Part shown: piece after piece, positions 1-8,823 of the stretch
Layout: each line of letters opens with the position of its first letter
Numbering within the stretch: position 1 is the first letter of the stretch
Origin: Bdellovibrio sp. ZAP7
GTDB lineage: Bacteria; Bdellovibrionota_B; Oligoflexia; Oligoflexales; RGVZ01
DNA: 38,035 bases
NCBI GenBank assembly: GCA_945900755.1
Contig: CAMDKS010000030.1
Span: 1 to 38,035, forward strand
Direction of reading: 5' to 3'
Notes under the pieces: model-generated
Seen by the model: the letters and a program-made list of their open reading frames with translations, nothing else
The model's database searches: none
Told to the model about the DNA's origin: nothing
Made by a program: the position numbers and the translations under genes

Positions 1-111
1 GGAGTTCCCTGACTCGGCGTTGCTTGTCGCCGGAAAATGCTCATTTACTGGAAGTAAACTCCGCCTTTCCGACTCCTCGCGCCTTGATTCAGAGAACTCC
101 GAACAAGCACT
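1..111. repeat. Long palindromic element, copy 1 (left arm cut by window edge)
   Basis: This is the first of three copies of a ~120-bp element; the others are at 22171-22292 and 31505-31623. The shared core contains ATGCTCATTTAC followed shortly by GTAAAC, flanked by complementary CGGAAA and TTTCCG, and ends in CGCGCCTTGATT. The outer arms here are GGAGTTC (position 1) and GAACTCC (about 95-101). The right arm continues to about 111, so the left arm should begin before the window. The element lies 28 bases upstream of the next gene. Function is unknown; a terminator-like or mobile palindromic role is possible. Confidence 0.8.
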
Positions 112-138
112 AAGTAGCAGTTTTAGCTTGAGGAAATT

Positions 139-531
139 GTGAAAGCCAACAAAGTAAAATCCATTGCCATAAAGTTTGAACCTCTTTCTGAGAATGACGC
201 TACAACCTTGCATGCGTTTCTTTCGCAACAGTTGTTAAAAAAAACGGTGACACTAGATACTCCCGAAAGCGGGGCTAAGAATTTAAGAGGTGTATTTAGG
301 GTCATGAATCGCGGAGCCATAGGCAAACTGACGATGGTGACCGTCGCTATGGCAAGTGTGCCTCAGCAAGAAATCGCGGTAGAGATCATCAATATTTCTA
401 TTGGCGGCGGCCTATTTTCCATGGCAAACGACGTGGCTCTTGTAAAGGGTGGGATTATTTATTTTACCCTTGATTGCGTTCAGCCTGCAATTTCTTTTCA
501 GGGCACGATTTTAGGGCGTCGCGGTCAGTAG
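139..531 (+). CDS. PilZ-domain-like protein
   Basis: This 130-residue soluble protein has no signal peptide or membrane segment. Around residues 85-92 it has NISIGGGLF, close to the (D/N)xSxxGxxF half of the PilZ cyclic-di-GMP-binding signature. The RxxxR half is not clearly present, although an arginine-containing stretch (LRGVFRVMNRG) lies at about residues 49-59. If it is a PilZ protein it would be a small stand-alone one, and c-di-GMP binding is uncertain. The start is GTG at 139, preceded by GAGGA. The last 21 bases overlap the 3' end of the convergent engB gene, so the two stop codons lie within each other's genes. A degenerate PilZ fold without ligand binding, or an unrelated beta-barrel, are alternatives. 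Confidence 0.5.
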   Translation: MKANKVKSIAIKFEPLSENDATTLHAFLSQQLLKKTVTLDTPESGAKNLRGVFRVMNRGAIGKLTMVTVAMASVPQQEIAVEIINISIGGGLFSMANDVALVKGGIIYFTLDCVQPAISFQGTILGRRGQ

Positions 532-1086
532 TTCGTCCAGTAATTGCTCGGTTCCCTCTTTTTTGAGGGACGAGATGGCATGTACTGAAAGCAACGCCAC
601 GCCACGACTGCTGAGTGCTGTTTTTAGAATTTTTTGGCGCTTTAATCGCTCGCTGCGTGAAATTTTGTCGCATTTCGTCAAAACTAGGCTTAGCGGTGCT
701 CGGTCACTCAACGCAAGGGCCAACTGAATGTCGTCGCCATCGAAATCGCGACGAGGGTCCCAAAGAAACAAAAATCTAGCGACGACTGGTCGAGCAATAT
801 ACCCGTCCATCAAATCTTGCCATTCTCTGTGTTCCATGTTCGCTGTGGCCGAAAAACCGTAGCCTGGTAAGTCTACAAAATGCCATTTATCGTTGACGCA
901 AAAGAAATTGGCCATCTGCGTACGCCCAGGCTTGCGACTGGTGCGGGCGAGGCCTGTATGATTGAGGAGAGCATTCATCAAAGACGATTTGCCGACATTT
1001 GACCGACCAATGAACGCAAATTCAGGGTGGGACATTGGGGGGAGTTGCTCTGCCTTGGCAGCACTTGTAATATATTCAGCCTTCAT
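511..1086 (-). CDS. engB: Ribosome biogenesis GTPase EngB (YsxC/YihA)
   Basis: This is a TrmE-Era-EngA-like circularly conserved GTPase needed for large ribosomal subunit assembly; it acts in the cytoplasm on pre-50S particles. The 191 residues match the family's usual ~195-210. The P-loop is GRSNVGKS at residues 27-34, the G3 motif is DLPGYG at about 72-77 and the G4 motif is TKCDK at about 137-141. A threonine-rich switch I region with the typical GRTQ lies between G1 and G3. The ATG start follows a weak GAAGCAG Shine-Dalgarno sequence. A sigma70-type promoter (TTGACT-17-TAGAAG) lies just upstream. The gene is convergent with the PilZ-like gene and divergent from mutL. It is a core gene and the assignment is secure. 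Confidence 0.96.
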   Translation of the reverse strand: MKAEYITSAAKAEQLPPMSHPEFAFIGRSNVGKSSLMNALLNHTGLARTSRKPGRTQMANFFCVNDKWHFVDLPGYGFSATANMEHREWQDLMDGYIARPVVARFLFLWDPRRDFDGDDIQLALALSDRAPLSLVLTKCDKISRSERLKRQKILKTALSSRGVALLSVHAISSLKKEGTEQLLDELLTATP

Positions 1087-1095
1087 GATGGGCTG

Positions 1096-1124
1096 CTTCT
1101 ACAGTGATAGACAGGGCTAGTCAA
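1096..1124 (-). promoter_or_regulatory. Candidate sigma70 promoter for engB
   Basis: On the minus strand TTGACT (1119-1124) and TAGAAG (1096-1101) are separated by 17 bases, ten bases upstream of the engB start. The rest of the 261-bp divergent gap to mutL holds a small CCAAGG/CCTTGG hairpin (1185-1201) and nothing else I can interpret. Confidence 0.45.
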
Positions 1125-1347
1125 GCACCATTATGCGTCGTAACCAGTCGAAATGATAGGGTGTCTTAAGAAGTAAAGGGATCCCCAAGGTATGCCCTTG
1201 GAAGACAAAATGATATGAGGTAATGTCAGATTTTCCAAGTGAATGCGGATGTTTATATCCAAAATGGGAACGACCAATGCTCGGGCCTAGACGATAAACG
1301 AAACTTGAAAGCGATGACTCGCCGAGAATGATGATGGAGACTTCACA

Positions 1348-3324
1348 ATGAGCCGAATTCAACTGCTGGACGACAACCTGATCAACAAAATTGCCGCTGG
1401 CGAAGTGGTCGAACGCCCTGCCAGTATCGTCAAAGAATTGGTTGAAAACTGCATCGATGCAGGTGCCACCAAGATCGTTGTCGAGCTTCAAGAGGGTGGA
1501 CGAAAGCGTATTTTAATCTCCGACAACGGGTGCGGTATGTCGGCTGCTGATGCTTCGAAATCATTGCTGCGTCACGCAACCTCAAAAATTAAGAATGCTG
1601 AGGACCTGTTCAATCTGCAAACGATGGGTTTTCGCGGAGAAGCCTTAGCCTCGATTTCGGCGGTTTGTCGATTTACACTGATGACCTGTGAACAAGGGTC
1701 GATGCAAGGAATTCGCCTTCACACCGAAGGCGGTGGAACCTTCGACGAAACACCGTGGCAGAGTTCGGGTGGCACGACGATAATTTGCGACGATATTTTT
1801 TACAATGTTCCTGTACGTCAAAAATTTCTTAAGGCCGCCGCCGCTGAGTATGGAGCCGTCCTAGAGTTTATGCTGGCTGTTGCGATTGCTTACCCAAAAA
1901 TTGATTTCACCATGGTACATAACGGCAAAGAATCACTGCGGGCTGCTGCGGTGGTGTTTACACCCGATGAAATCCAGGCCAGTGAGGCAAACCCTTCGGC
2001 CATGAGCGAGCGCGTGTTAAGAACTCGTTTTGCTCAAGTTATGAAAGGAGATGCGGGACTTGGGATGGTGTTTACTCAGGCCCAAACGCCGTACGCAACC
2101 ATGACCGCCTTAATCTCGGCTCCGGGTGTGGAACGCGGATCTCCGAAAGACATGGTGCTGTTTGTCAACGGACGTTGGGTCAAGGATAAGTCTCTAAGGT
2201 TTGCGGTGCTTCGTGGCTATCATAGCCACTTGTTACGAGGCAAGTATCCAGTGGTAGCTGTGTTTATACATCTCGATTCTGGGCTTGTGGACGCCAATGT
2301 GCATCCAGCAAAAACGGAAGTCAGGTTACAGTATGCGAATGAAATTCATTCGATGGTGGCCAGTGGTATCCGTGAGGGTTTGCGGCGCGCAGATTGGGCG
2401 TCACATGCGTCCACAGGCACTAGCTTTCCAGCGGCCGTAGCCACTTCCCACGCCATGTTACAAAGCCACTCTAGCCCTTCCCCTTGGAACGAAAGTGCAT
2501 CTGGGGGCGGAGGTCGTGTACGGGCCTTCAGTGAGCGGGAAACCTCTGCAAAAGGTCCGATCTGGCGTGATGTGACGCCAGTCTCAGCAGGTATGTTTGA
2601 TGATTTGGCTAGCGGGCGGCAAGAGTCTCGCCCAGCGTCCCCAGACCTATGGGGCACAGTGGATTCTTCGTCTATTTTTTCCCCTACAAGCAGCCAGCTT
2701 GGGCCCGCAGGGGCAGGGGTAATTCAAACCGTGCCGTGGGATGAGCTGAGCTATCTCGGCAGTGTTGCGGATTGTTATCTGATGTTCAGCCACGGCGACC
2801 GGCGATCTGGAGCGCGAATGCTTGCGGTCGATCAGCATGCGTTTCACGAACGAGTGCTCTACGAACGCCTAATCCGCAATACAGATCTATTGCAGTCTAG
2901 CCAGTCATTGCTCGTGCCGGAGGGCGTGACTCTCCGTCGAGAGGCGGTCGAGGCCATTCGCAGCTTAAAGCCACAGCTTGAAGCTAATGGCTTTCGCATT
3001 GAGATCATCGACGAGACGATGGTGGAGGTGCGGGCGGTTCCCGTATTGTTATCCAAATCTGATCTTCAAGTGTTGATGGAGTCTCTGGCCGAGCATGAGC
3101 AGTCGCCGATGCCGTTGGACGGTAACGTCGGTTTAGCCCACGATATTTTGGCGACGATGGCCTGTCATAGTGCGGTTCGTGCAGGTGAAAAGCTTGGGGA
3201 CGTTGAGCTTAAAATGTTGATCAACGAAGCTCGCGACGTGGATTTTTTCCATAACTGTCCCCATGGCCGCCGAGTGTTCAGGTGGTGGGATGAAGCCCAG
3301 ATAGGCCGCTGGTTTGACCGATAA
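1348..3324 (+). CDS. mutL: DNA mismatch repair protein MutL (endonuclease type)
   Basis: MutL is the GHKL-ATPase coordinator of methyl-independent mismatch repair, linking MutS to strand incision. The N-terminal ATPase shows VKELVENCIDAGA (residues 28-40, catalytic Glu30), DNGCGM, RHATSKI and GFRGEAL. A low-complexity Ser/Pro/Gly linker covers roughly residues 350-460. The C-terminal domain carries DQHAFHERVLYE near residue 494, an exact DQHA(X)2E(X)4E nicking-endonuclease motif. It also has ACHSAVRAGEK and CPHGR, the other metal-site motifs of MutH-independent MutLs. The 658 residues are normal for the family. The ATG follows GATGGAGA. The 3' end overlaps miaA by 11 bases, as in the widespread mutL-miaA operon. 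The assignment is secure. Confidence 0.97.
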   Translation: MSRIQLLDDNLINKIAAGEVVERPASIVKELVENCIDAGATKIVVELQEGGRKRILISDNGCGMSAADASKSLLRHATSKIKNAEDLFNLQTMGFRGEALASISAVCRFTLMTCEQGSMQGIRLHTEGGGTFDETPWQSSGGTTIICDDIFYNVPVRQKFLKAAAAEYGAVLEFMLAVAIAYPKIDFTMVHNGKESLRAAAVVFTPDEIQASEANPSAMSERVLRTRFAQVMKGDAGLGMVFTQAQTPYATMTALISAPGVERGSPKDMVLFVNGRWVKDKSLRFAVLRGYHSHLLRGKYPVVAVFIHLDSGLVDANVHPAKTEVRLQYANEIHSMVASGIREGLRRADWASHASTGTSFPAAVATSHAMLQSHSSPSPWNESASGGGGRVRAFSERETSAKGPIWRDVTPVSAGMFDDLASGRQESRPASPDLWGTVDSSSIFSPTSSQLGPAGAGVIQTVPWDELSYLGSVADCYLMFSHGDRRSGARMLAVDQHAFHERVLYERLIRNTDLLQSSQSLLVPEGVTLRREAVEAIRSLKPQLEANGFRIEIIDETMVEVRAVPVLLSKSDLQVLMESLAEHEQSPMPLDGNVGLAHDILATMACHSAVRAGEKLGDVELKMLINEARDVDFFHNCPHGRRVFRWWDEAQIGRWFDR

Positions 3325-4246
3325 AATAAAATCACTGCTGCCACACGGCGCAAAGCCTGACTTCATCGTCGTGGGTGGGCCTACGGCCTCGGGAAAGTCT
3401 TCGTTGGCTCTTGAGCTAGCGGTCGCCTTGGCGGGCGAAATTATCTGTTGTGATAGCGTGCAAATCTATCGAGGATTTAATCTCGGATCAGCCAAGCCGT
3501 CACAATTCGAGCGGGACACGGTTCCCCATCATTTATTCGACGTTTTTGCGTGGAATGAAAATTGCGATGCGGCGATTTATGCCGCCAAAGCAAAAGCAGC
3601 CATCGCATCAATTCGAACAAAGGGCCGTCTACCCATTGTGGTCGGGGGGACCGGCCTTTATCTTAGAGCACTCCTTGGGGATCAATGGGATGATGATATC
3701 CCTAGTGATGAGGGCCTTAGAGCTCAGCTAAACGAGCGGGAGAGTGGTGACCTATTCTCACAATTGTTGGCCCTTGATCCACGGCGTGCTGGCCAACTTC
3801 ATGTTAACGATCGCTTTCGGGTTCGGCGCGCTCTAGAAATCAATCTGCTTACGGGTGCCCCCGTGCGTCCAGTGAAATCGTCCATGGACCAAAAACGTCT
3901 GCACTCAATGATTTACCTAAATCCGCCCAAAGAAGTCCTACACGACAGGATCAACCTGCGAACCAAACAAATGTTGAGCGAGGGATTGGTCGAAGAGGTT
4001 AAGGGGCTGTTGAGTGAGGGTGTATCGGCCGACTGCAAGCCGATGAAAAGTATTGGCTATAAGGAGGTTGTAGCGATGCTCGATGGACAACTCGCCCCTG
4101 GTGAGTTGGAGCCGGCGATTGCGTTAGCCACCAGACAATATGCAAAAAGACAAACGACCTTGTTCAACAAGGTGCTCTCGGACGCCGTTCTCAGGCAGCC
4201 CCCCAATTCTGGGGAGATTGTTGAATGGGTGCAAGGTTTGGTATAA
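3314..4246 (+). CDS. miaA: tRNA dimethylallyltransferase MiaA
   Basis: MiaA transfers a dimethylallyl group to N6 of A37 in tRNAs reading UNN codons. The P-loop GGPTASGKSS lies near residues 20-29, followed by the substrate-binding DSVQIYRG and later GGTGLYLRALL. MKSIGYKEV in the C-terminal third is the usual conserved IGYKE element. Length is 310 residues, typical for the family. The start is TTG at 3314, inside the last codons of mutL, so translation is probably coupled to mutL. An alternative start would remove part of the conserved N-terminus, so TTG is preferred. It is the second gene of a likely mutL-miaA operon that may continue into the next two genes. Confidence 0.96.
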   Translation: MTDKIKSLLPHGAKPDFIVVGGPTASGKSSLALELAVALAGEIICCDSVQIYRGFNLGSAKPSQFERDTVPHHLFDVFAWNENCDAAIYAAKAKAAIASIRTKGRLPIVVGGTGLYLRALLGDQWDDDIPSDEGLRAQLNERESGDLFSQLLALDPRRAGQLHVNDRFRVRRALEINLLTGAPVRPVKSSMDQKRLHSMIYLNPPKEVLHDRINLRTKQMLSEGLVEEVKGLLSEGVSADCKPMKSIGYKEVVAMLDGQLAPGELEPAIALATRQYAKRQTTLFNKVLSDAVLRQPPNSGEIVEWVQGLV

Positions 4247-4288
4247 TCCCCTTATGGAATATTGATTTTATTGTTCTGGGGAATAATT

Positions 4289-4837
4289 ATGCCGCTTCCA
4301 AAACCACCGAAAATTCGCTTAGCCGTTGTCGGAACGCCTGCGCCCGAAGTTTTTAATTTCTATCAAGTTGTGTCTGTGATGTTGTCTCTTTATTTTAAAG
4401 CGGGAGACCGTCAAGAGATCAAAGAAAATAAAGTGGCCTGGGACGACGCTACTAATTCCTTGCTGACGCAGGTTGGGAATGCCTTCACTTTATTAGATTA
4501 TGCGCAATCTAGTGCCAGAGATCAAATTCCGCTTCAGCCAAACCCCGTGTTGACGGCACGCATAGGTAGACTGGCATTAAGAATGATTGCGTGTGAAGAA
4601 CAGCTTAACGTCTGGACGCCCCATGCGCGCTGGGCCAGAATTTTATTGATGCTAGAAAATAAAGTGAAAAATATCGCGCAGCAGATTGCCGACTACAATC
4701 CGTATGTTTCAGCAGAAATGTTGGCGTTAATCGAACTCGGAGGAGCGCGTCGAGCCTTTGTGGCAAAGTTATCGGAGGATGCCATTCGCGATGCCTTAGA
4801 TTTGCAAGCAAGTTTCGCGCTTCCACAGGCAATATAG
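4289..4837 (+). CDS. Hypothetical helical protein
   Basis: No family recognised. The 182-residue protein has no signal peptide, is predicted by eye to be mostly helical, and has few charged clusters. I place the start at ATG 4289 because GGGGA lies at the right distance upstream. A start at 4262 would add nine hydrophobic residues without a ribosome site. It follows miaA by 42 bases and precedes the TPR gene by 63 bases, all on the same strand, so it may be the third gene of the mutL-miaA transcript. The N-terminus (PKPPKIRLAVVGTPAPE) is proline-rich with a short hydrophobic strand. No catalytic motif is visible. Confidence 0.75.
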   Translation: MPLPKPPKIRLAVVGTPAPEVFNFYQVVSVMLSLYFKAGDRQEIKENKVAWDDATNSLLTQVGNAFTLLDYAQSSARDQIPLQPNPVLTARIGRLALRMIACEEQLNVWTPHARWARILLMLENKVKNIAQQIADYNPYVSAEMLALIELGGARRAFVAKLSEDAIRDALDLQASFALPQAI

Positions 4838-4900
4838 GATTGGGCAATCAAGTGTGTTGGGCCGTTGAGTCATAAATCTGTAGGTTAGGGTGTCTGTAAA

Positions 4901-6160
4901 ATGGTCGTAAAACAAGATGTTCAAGCTCGATTCAATGCGATTGCCATTCAGAATGTTGCCGCTGTGGGTGCAGATGCCCATGTTGAAATGTTGCGCCGCT
5001 CAATGGTGCCATTAAATTTCGTACAAATGAAGGTCGCAAAAACGATTCAAGATGTCGATGTGAATGCAAATTTTATGATTGTGGCCGTAGATTTTTCGAA
5101 CATGCCTGCCGTACAAGCCCTTGCACGTTTTGTGACAGGTGTCTCTGGTTTTAAAGGTGCGACCATTGTTTATGCTGTCGCTCCCATCGTGCTGACGGAG
5201 CAAGATTTGTTGTTTGGTGTTGAATTGGGGATTAAGCGGATGTTCTTTGGCGCTAACCGCGACGAAGAAATTCGTGGATTTATAAAGCAGTATGCACTCG
5301 AGATCACCGAAAACGGTTCCATCGCGTTTGTTGAGGCGGAAGTAATGAATGCCTTGTACCAAGGCAATGAAGAGGGAATTAAGGCTCAGTGTAAGAAGAT
5401 GTCCCTCATGGATAAGGCCAGTGAGGACGTAAATCGTTTATCGTCACTTTTATATGAAGCGAGGATGGACTATAAGCGGATGGAATTTCATTTGCAGCAG
5501 GTGCTAAAAATTAATCCACAGAATTTATGGGCGGCCAATTATCTCGGACGGTTTTATTTGCGTAATCGCCGAGTGGCTGAAGGGATCGAAATTCTTAAGA
5601 AGCTATCTCGCTTTCATGAGCTGAATTCAGAGCGAATGTTGACCTTAGGAGAGGCTTATTTGAATGTTGGGCGAGGGAAAGAGGCCGGCGATGTTCTTGA
5701 AAAGGGTCAGCAGTTAATTGGCGCAGCTGACGACCGGTTTAGCGAGGGTTTGGCGAAGGTGCAAATTCTAAAAGGCGATATGCAATCGGCTTTATTAAAA
5801 CTCGGCAAGAAGCATTTAAGCGCACCGGTGCTAGCGTTCTTGAATACGCGTGCGGTGATGGCGTCTCGTGGTGAAATGATTGACGAGGGGGTTAGGCTTT
5901 ACAGGGAGGCCGTGGCTGGCTGCGATCCCTCCGATAAAGTAGTTCTGGCCAAACTCTGGTTCAATATGGGGTTAGCGTATGTGCGCTCTCATAAGTTTGA
6001 TGATGCCATTGGCGCATTGGAAAGTAGTGTGCGGATTGGTGGACTGGCCTATGATCGAGCAACAAAGACTCTGGCGTCCGCTCGCGCGCTCAAGGCGCAC
6101 AAGGGTGGCACACCAAAAAAATTTCATGGCGAGGAAATGGAATTTGAAGAGTTCCAGTAA
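4901..6160 (+). CDS. TPR protein with receiver-like N-terminal domain
   Basis: The 419-residue protein has two parts. Residues ~1-135 look like an alternating strand-helix domain resembling a response-regulator receiver (FMIVAVDFSN, then ATIVYAVAP, then MFFGANRDEEIRGFI). The conserved phosphoacceptor Asp and Lys are not clearly in place, so it is probably a pseudo-receiver. From about residue 180 onward helical pairs with TPR-like patterns follow: NLWAANYLGRFYLRNRRVAE, MLTLGEAYLNVGRGKEA, LWFNMGLAYVRSHKFDDA. These suggest a protein-interaction scaffold. The C-terminus is acidic. It ends five bases before the convergent ubiE stop. The partner is unknown. The ATG start is only weakly supported by an upstream GGTTAGGGTG. 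Confidence 0.7.
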   Translation: MVVKQDVQARFNAIAIQNVAAVGADAHVEMLRRSMVPLNFVQMKVAKTIQDVDVNANFMIVAVDFSNMPAVQALARFVTGVSGFKGATIVYAVAPIVLTEQDLLFGVELGIKRMFFGANRDEEIRGFIKQYALEITENGSIAFVEAEVMNALYQGNEEGIKAQCKKMSLMDKASEDVNRLSSLLYEARMDYKRMEFHLQQVLKINPQNLWAANYLGRFYLRNRRVAEGIEILKKLSRFHELNSERMLTLGEAYLNVGRGKEAGDVLEKGQQLIGAADDRFSEGLAKVQILKGDMQSALLKLGKKHLSAPVLAFLNTRAVMASRGEMIDEGVRLYREAVAGCDPSDKVVLAKLWFNMGLAYVRSHKFDDAIGALESSVRIGGLAYDRATKTLASARALKAHKGGTPKKFHGEEMEFEEFQ

Positions 6161-6165
6161 ACGTT

Positions 6166-6906
6166 TTAATTGCGGCGGCTTCTCACTAGTCGACAGGCTC
6201 CAAAAAGAAAATTAATTTCCTTTTCAATAGCAAAACCCTTAGACCGCAAGCTGTTTCGAAGCTCACTTGGGCTGTAAAACGTGGCGACACTTTTCGGGAG
6301 ATAGGCGTAAGCTTCTTTCTCGCTGAAAAGACGTCCTATTTTTGGCAAGACATGATGAAAATAAAACTGAAAAACGCGAGACATAAACCCTGATGTTGGC
6401 GTGAAGAACTCCAATATGAGGAATAAGCCTCCGGGCTTTAATACTCGTGCAAACTCGGTCAAAGATTTTTCTTTGTCGATGACATTACGAAGTCCAAAGG
6501 AAATACTGGCGCAATCCACAGACTGTGAATCAAGTGCAATGGTTTCGGCTGACATCACTTGCCAGTTCATGCGATCAGAAAGCCCAGCAGCTTGTGCTTT
6601 TTTGTTGGCTACATCCAGCATGCCTTTGGAGATGTCACAGCCAATAAAAGAACTGTATTCAGGGTGTGCTTTAGTTGCAGCGAGCAGGACGTCACCCGTC
6701 CCTGTGGCCATGTCTAGGTAGGTCCCGCCCTTTCGGGAGGGGATCATCCGGACCAATATTTTACGCCAGCGGAGATCTTGCCTCGCGCTTAAAACGCGGT
6801 TCAAAAAATCGTAACGATCGGAAATTCGGTCAAACATCGCAGCGACCATAGGTTCGCTAATGCCCATGCTGAGCCCTGACGACGTATTAGGGGATGCCTT
6901 TGACAC
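6166..6906 (-). CDS. ubiE: Ubiquinone/menaquinone biosynthesis C-methyltransferase UbiE/MenG
   Basis: This SAM-dependent C-methyltransferase works in the last steps of respiratory quinone synthesis, converting demethylmenaquinone to menaquinone and/or the equivalent ubiquinone precursor. Family signatures are FDRISDRYDFLNRVLS near the N-terminus, the SAM motif LDMATGTGDV at about residue 65 and SFGLRNV around 140. The downstream EFFTPTSGF and the C-terminal YxPxS region fit as well. I choose GTG 6906 (246 residues) because AAGGAG at 6915-6920 lies eight bases upstream. The GTG at 6915 would overlap this ribosome site. That site itself overlaps the htpG stop codon, so ubiE is probably translated from the htpG transcript. 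Confidence 0.93.
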   Translation of the reverse strand: MSKASPNTSSGLSMGISEPMVAAMFDRISDRYDFLNRVLSARQDLRWRKILVRMIPSRKGGTYLDMATGTGDVLLAATKAHPEYSSFIGCDISKGMLDVANKKAQAAGLSDRMNWQVMSAETIALDSQSVDCASISFGLRNVIDKEKSLTEFARVLKPGGLFLILEFFTPTSGFMSRVFQFYFHHVLPKIGRLFSEKEAYAYLPKSVATFYSPSELRNSLRSKGFAIEKEINFLFGACRLVRSRRN

Positions 6907-6918
6907 GGTGTGCACTCC

Positions 6919-8751
6919 TTACATTCGCTCTAGTAGCTTACTGCTACGGTCCACGAATTTCTGCATCATTTCGGCGGTGAATTTCCCTTGCTGTAAGTAA
7001 GCAAGGTCATACACGTGGTCAACGGCCATCTGTAGATCTTCGTCCGAGCCCGTAGCCCTGGCGATCGTCAGCAATTTTTTGATGGCAGGATTGCTTTGAT
7101 TGACGATCAAGGTGTGCTCGTCGCCCCAGGGGTTGTCGTTTTCCGACATTGGGCCCTTGCGGAACATGTCTTTCATGCGGCGCATGGACTCATCTACAAT
7201 GAGCATGCCAGGCAAAGCAGCGGATTTAAACGCTTCAACTTTGACCAAAACATTTTGTTTTGACATGTATTTTCGGAACAATTCGTCCAATTTTTCGCTC
7301 GGCTTTTTGTTGTCTAAAGGATCCACGAGCTCTACAGCTGTGTTGTCTTTTAAGTGTTTGGTGATGTCAGAATCGACGCGTGAAAACTTATACTTGCGTC
7401 CAGACTGCATCTCAACAAACGGTAAAAAATGCGTATCAATAAACGATTCTGCAAGGATGACGTCAACTCCGGCACTAGTCAGCATCTCAATGATGCCAGC
7501 TTGGCCTTGGCTGTCAGAGGCGTAGATCACGGCGTTCTCAGTTTTTTCTTTGTTGCGCTCAGCGTACTGATCCAAGGTTAAGTATTCATCCTTGGTGGTC
7601 TTGAAAAGTGTGTGCTCAAGCATCCGGTCGTAAAATTTGTTGTCGCGTAGCATCCCAAATTTAACGAATGGATTGATGTCGTCCCAATGTTTTTTGAAGG
7701 TGTCCAATTCAGTTTTAGACATACCTGCTAGTTTGTCGGCAACTTTTTTAACGATGTGCTCGCTAATTTTGCGAACAGTTGGGTCTACTTGAAGGTAGCT
7801 TCTGGACACGTTTAGCGGTAGCTCTGGGCAGTCGATGACCCCTTTAAGCAAGGTTAGAAATTCAGGCACGATTTCTTTGCAGTTGTCCGCCACGAAGACT
7901 TGATTGCAGTAAAGCTTTACTTGGCCTTGGCTGCCTTCGAACTCTTGTTTGACTTTAGGGAAATAGAGTACGCCCTTAAGATTGAACGGATGATCGACAT
8001 TCAAGTGAATCCAGAACAACGGGTCAGGGGATCCCGGAAAGACCTTGTGAAAGAAGTCGATATAGTCTTTGTCGTTTAATTGAGACTGAGCCTTGGTCCA
8101 GATTGGATTTGGATCATTGACGACCTTGCCGCCGATTTCGATTGGATAACGGATAAACGCACAGTAGCGGTCAAGGAGCTCCGTCAATTTAGATTCTTCC
8201 AGCATATCCATAGAGTCTTCAGCGATATGAAGAATGATATCGCAGCCTACAGTGGTACGAACTCCAGGGGTCAGCTTGAACTCGGTACTGCCGTCGCACT
8301 CCCAGTGAGCGGCGGTCGAGCCTTCTTTGTAGCTTAACGTGTCGATCTCAATTTTTGAGGCGACCATATATCCAGAGTAAAAGCCTAGGCCAAAATGCCC
8401 AATGATCTGCTGCTCGTCAGCTTTGTCTTGATATTTAGAGACAAAGTCTTGAACACCAGAAAAGGCGACTTGATTGATATATTTTTTGACTTCATCAGCC
8501 GTCATGCCGAGGCCCGTGTCGGAAATCGTCACCGTTTTTGCATCTCTATTAATAGAGACCGTGATTTTGGGCTCAAGGGTGTCGCCTTTGACTTCGCCAA
8601 TGACTTTTAGCTTGGCGAGTTTGGTGATGGCGTCTGCAGCGTTAGCTACAAGCTCACGAATGAAGATTTCCTTTTCAGAGTATAGCCAACGCTTAATGAT
8701 GGGGAGAATATTTTCAGCGTGGATTGAAATTTGGCCAGTCTCGGTGGTCAT
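6919..8751 (-). CDS. htpG: Chaperone protein HtpG (Hsp90)
   Basis: Bacterial Hsp90 is a homodimeric ATP-dependent chaperone that remodels client proteins together with DnaK. The N-terminal GHKL ATPase begins with the usual EIFIRELVANAADAI (catalytic Glu33, nucleotide-binding Asn37). It continues with ISDTGLGM and GHFGLGFYSGYMV. The middle domain carries FWIHLNVDHPFNLKGVLYFP and the conserved arginine region NVSRSYLQ. The 610 residues are near the typical 620-630. The ATG is preceded by GGAGG at a somewhat long 11-base spacing. It has a strong sigma70-like promoter upstream and is followed three bases after its stop by the ubiE leader. I saw no obvious sigma32 or CIRCE element. Confidence 0.97.
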   Translation of the reverse strand: MTTETGQISIHAENILPIIKRWLYSEKEIFIRELVANAADAITKLAKLKVIGEVKGDTLEPKITVSINRDAKTVTISDTGLGMTADEVKKYINQVAFSGVQDFVSKYQDKADEQQIIGHFGLGFYSGYMVASKIEIDTLSYKEGSTAAHWECDGSTEFKLTPGVRTTVGCDIILHIAEDSMDMLEESKLTELLDRYCAFIRYPIEIGGKVVNDPNPIWTKAQSQLNDKDYIDFFHKVFPGSPDPLFWIHLNVDHPFNLKGVLYFPKVKQEFEGSQGQVKLYCNQVFVADNCKEIVPEFLTLLKGVIDCPELPLNVSRSYLQVDPTVRKISEHIVKKVADKLAGMSKTELDTFKKHWDDINPFVKFGMLRDNKFYDRMLEHTLFKTTKDEYLTLDQYAERNKEKTENAVIYASDSQGQAGIIEMLTSAGVDVILAESFIDTHFLPFVEMQSGRKYKFSRVDSDITKHLKDNTAVELVDPLDNKKPSEKLDELFRKYMSKQNVLVKVEAFKSAALPGMLIVDESMRRMKDMFRKGPMSENDNPWGDEHTLIVNQSNPAIKKLLTIARATGSDEDLQMAVDHVYDLAYLQQGKFTAEMMQKFVDRSSKLLERM

Positions 8752-8795
8752 AATATAGATGCCTCCAAATGAAGTGAAATAGTTGTCGAAAGAGC

Positions 8796-8823
8796 ACTAT
8801 AGATCCCTATATCAGTCTGTCAA
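8796..8823 (-). promoter_or_regulatory. Sigma70-type promoter of htpG-ubiE
   Basis: On the minus strand a perfect TTGACA (8818-8823) and TATAGT (8796-8801) are separated by 16 bases, about 45 bases upstream of the htpG start. This would be a strong housekeeping promoter and argues that htpG is not solely heat-shock controlled. A CIRCE inverted repeat was looked for and not seen. Confidence 0.7.

Noticed and set aside
1117-1491. Minus-strand frame across the mutL start
   Set aside because: It is a shadow of mutL; no ribosome site and no family signature.
2346-2657. Minus-strand frames inside mutL, htpG and argS
   Set aside because: They are antisense shadows of well-supported core genes.
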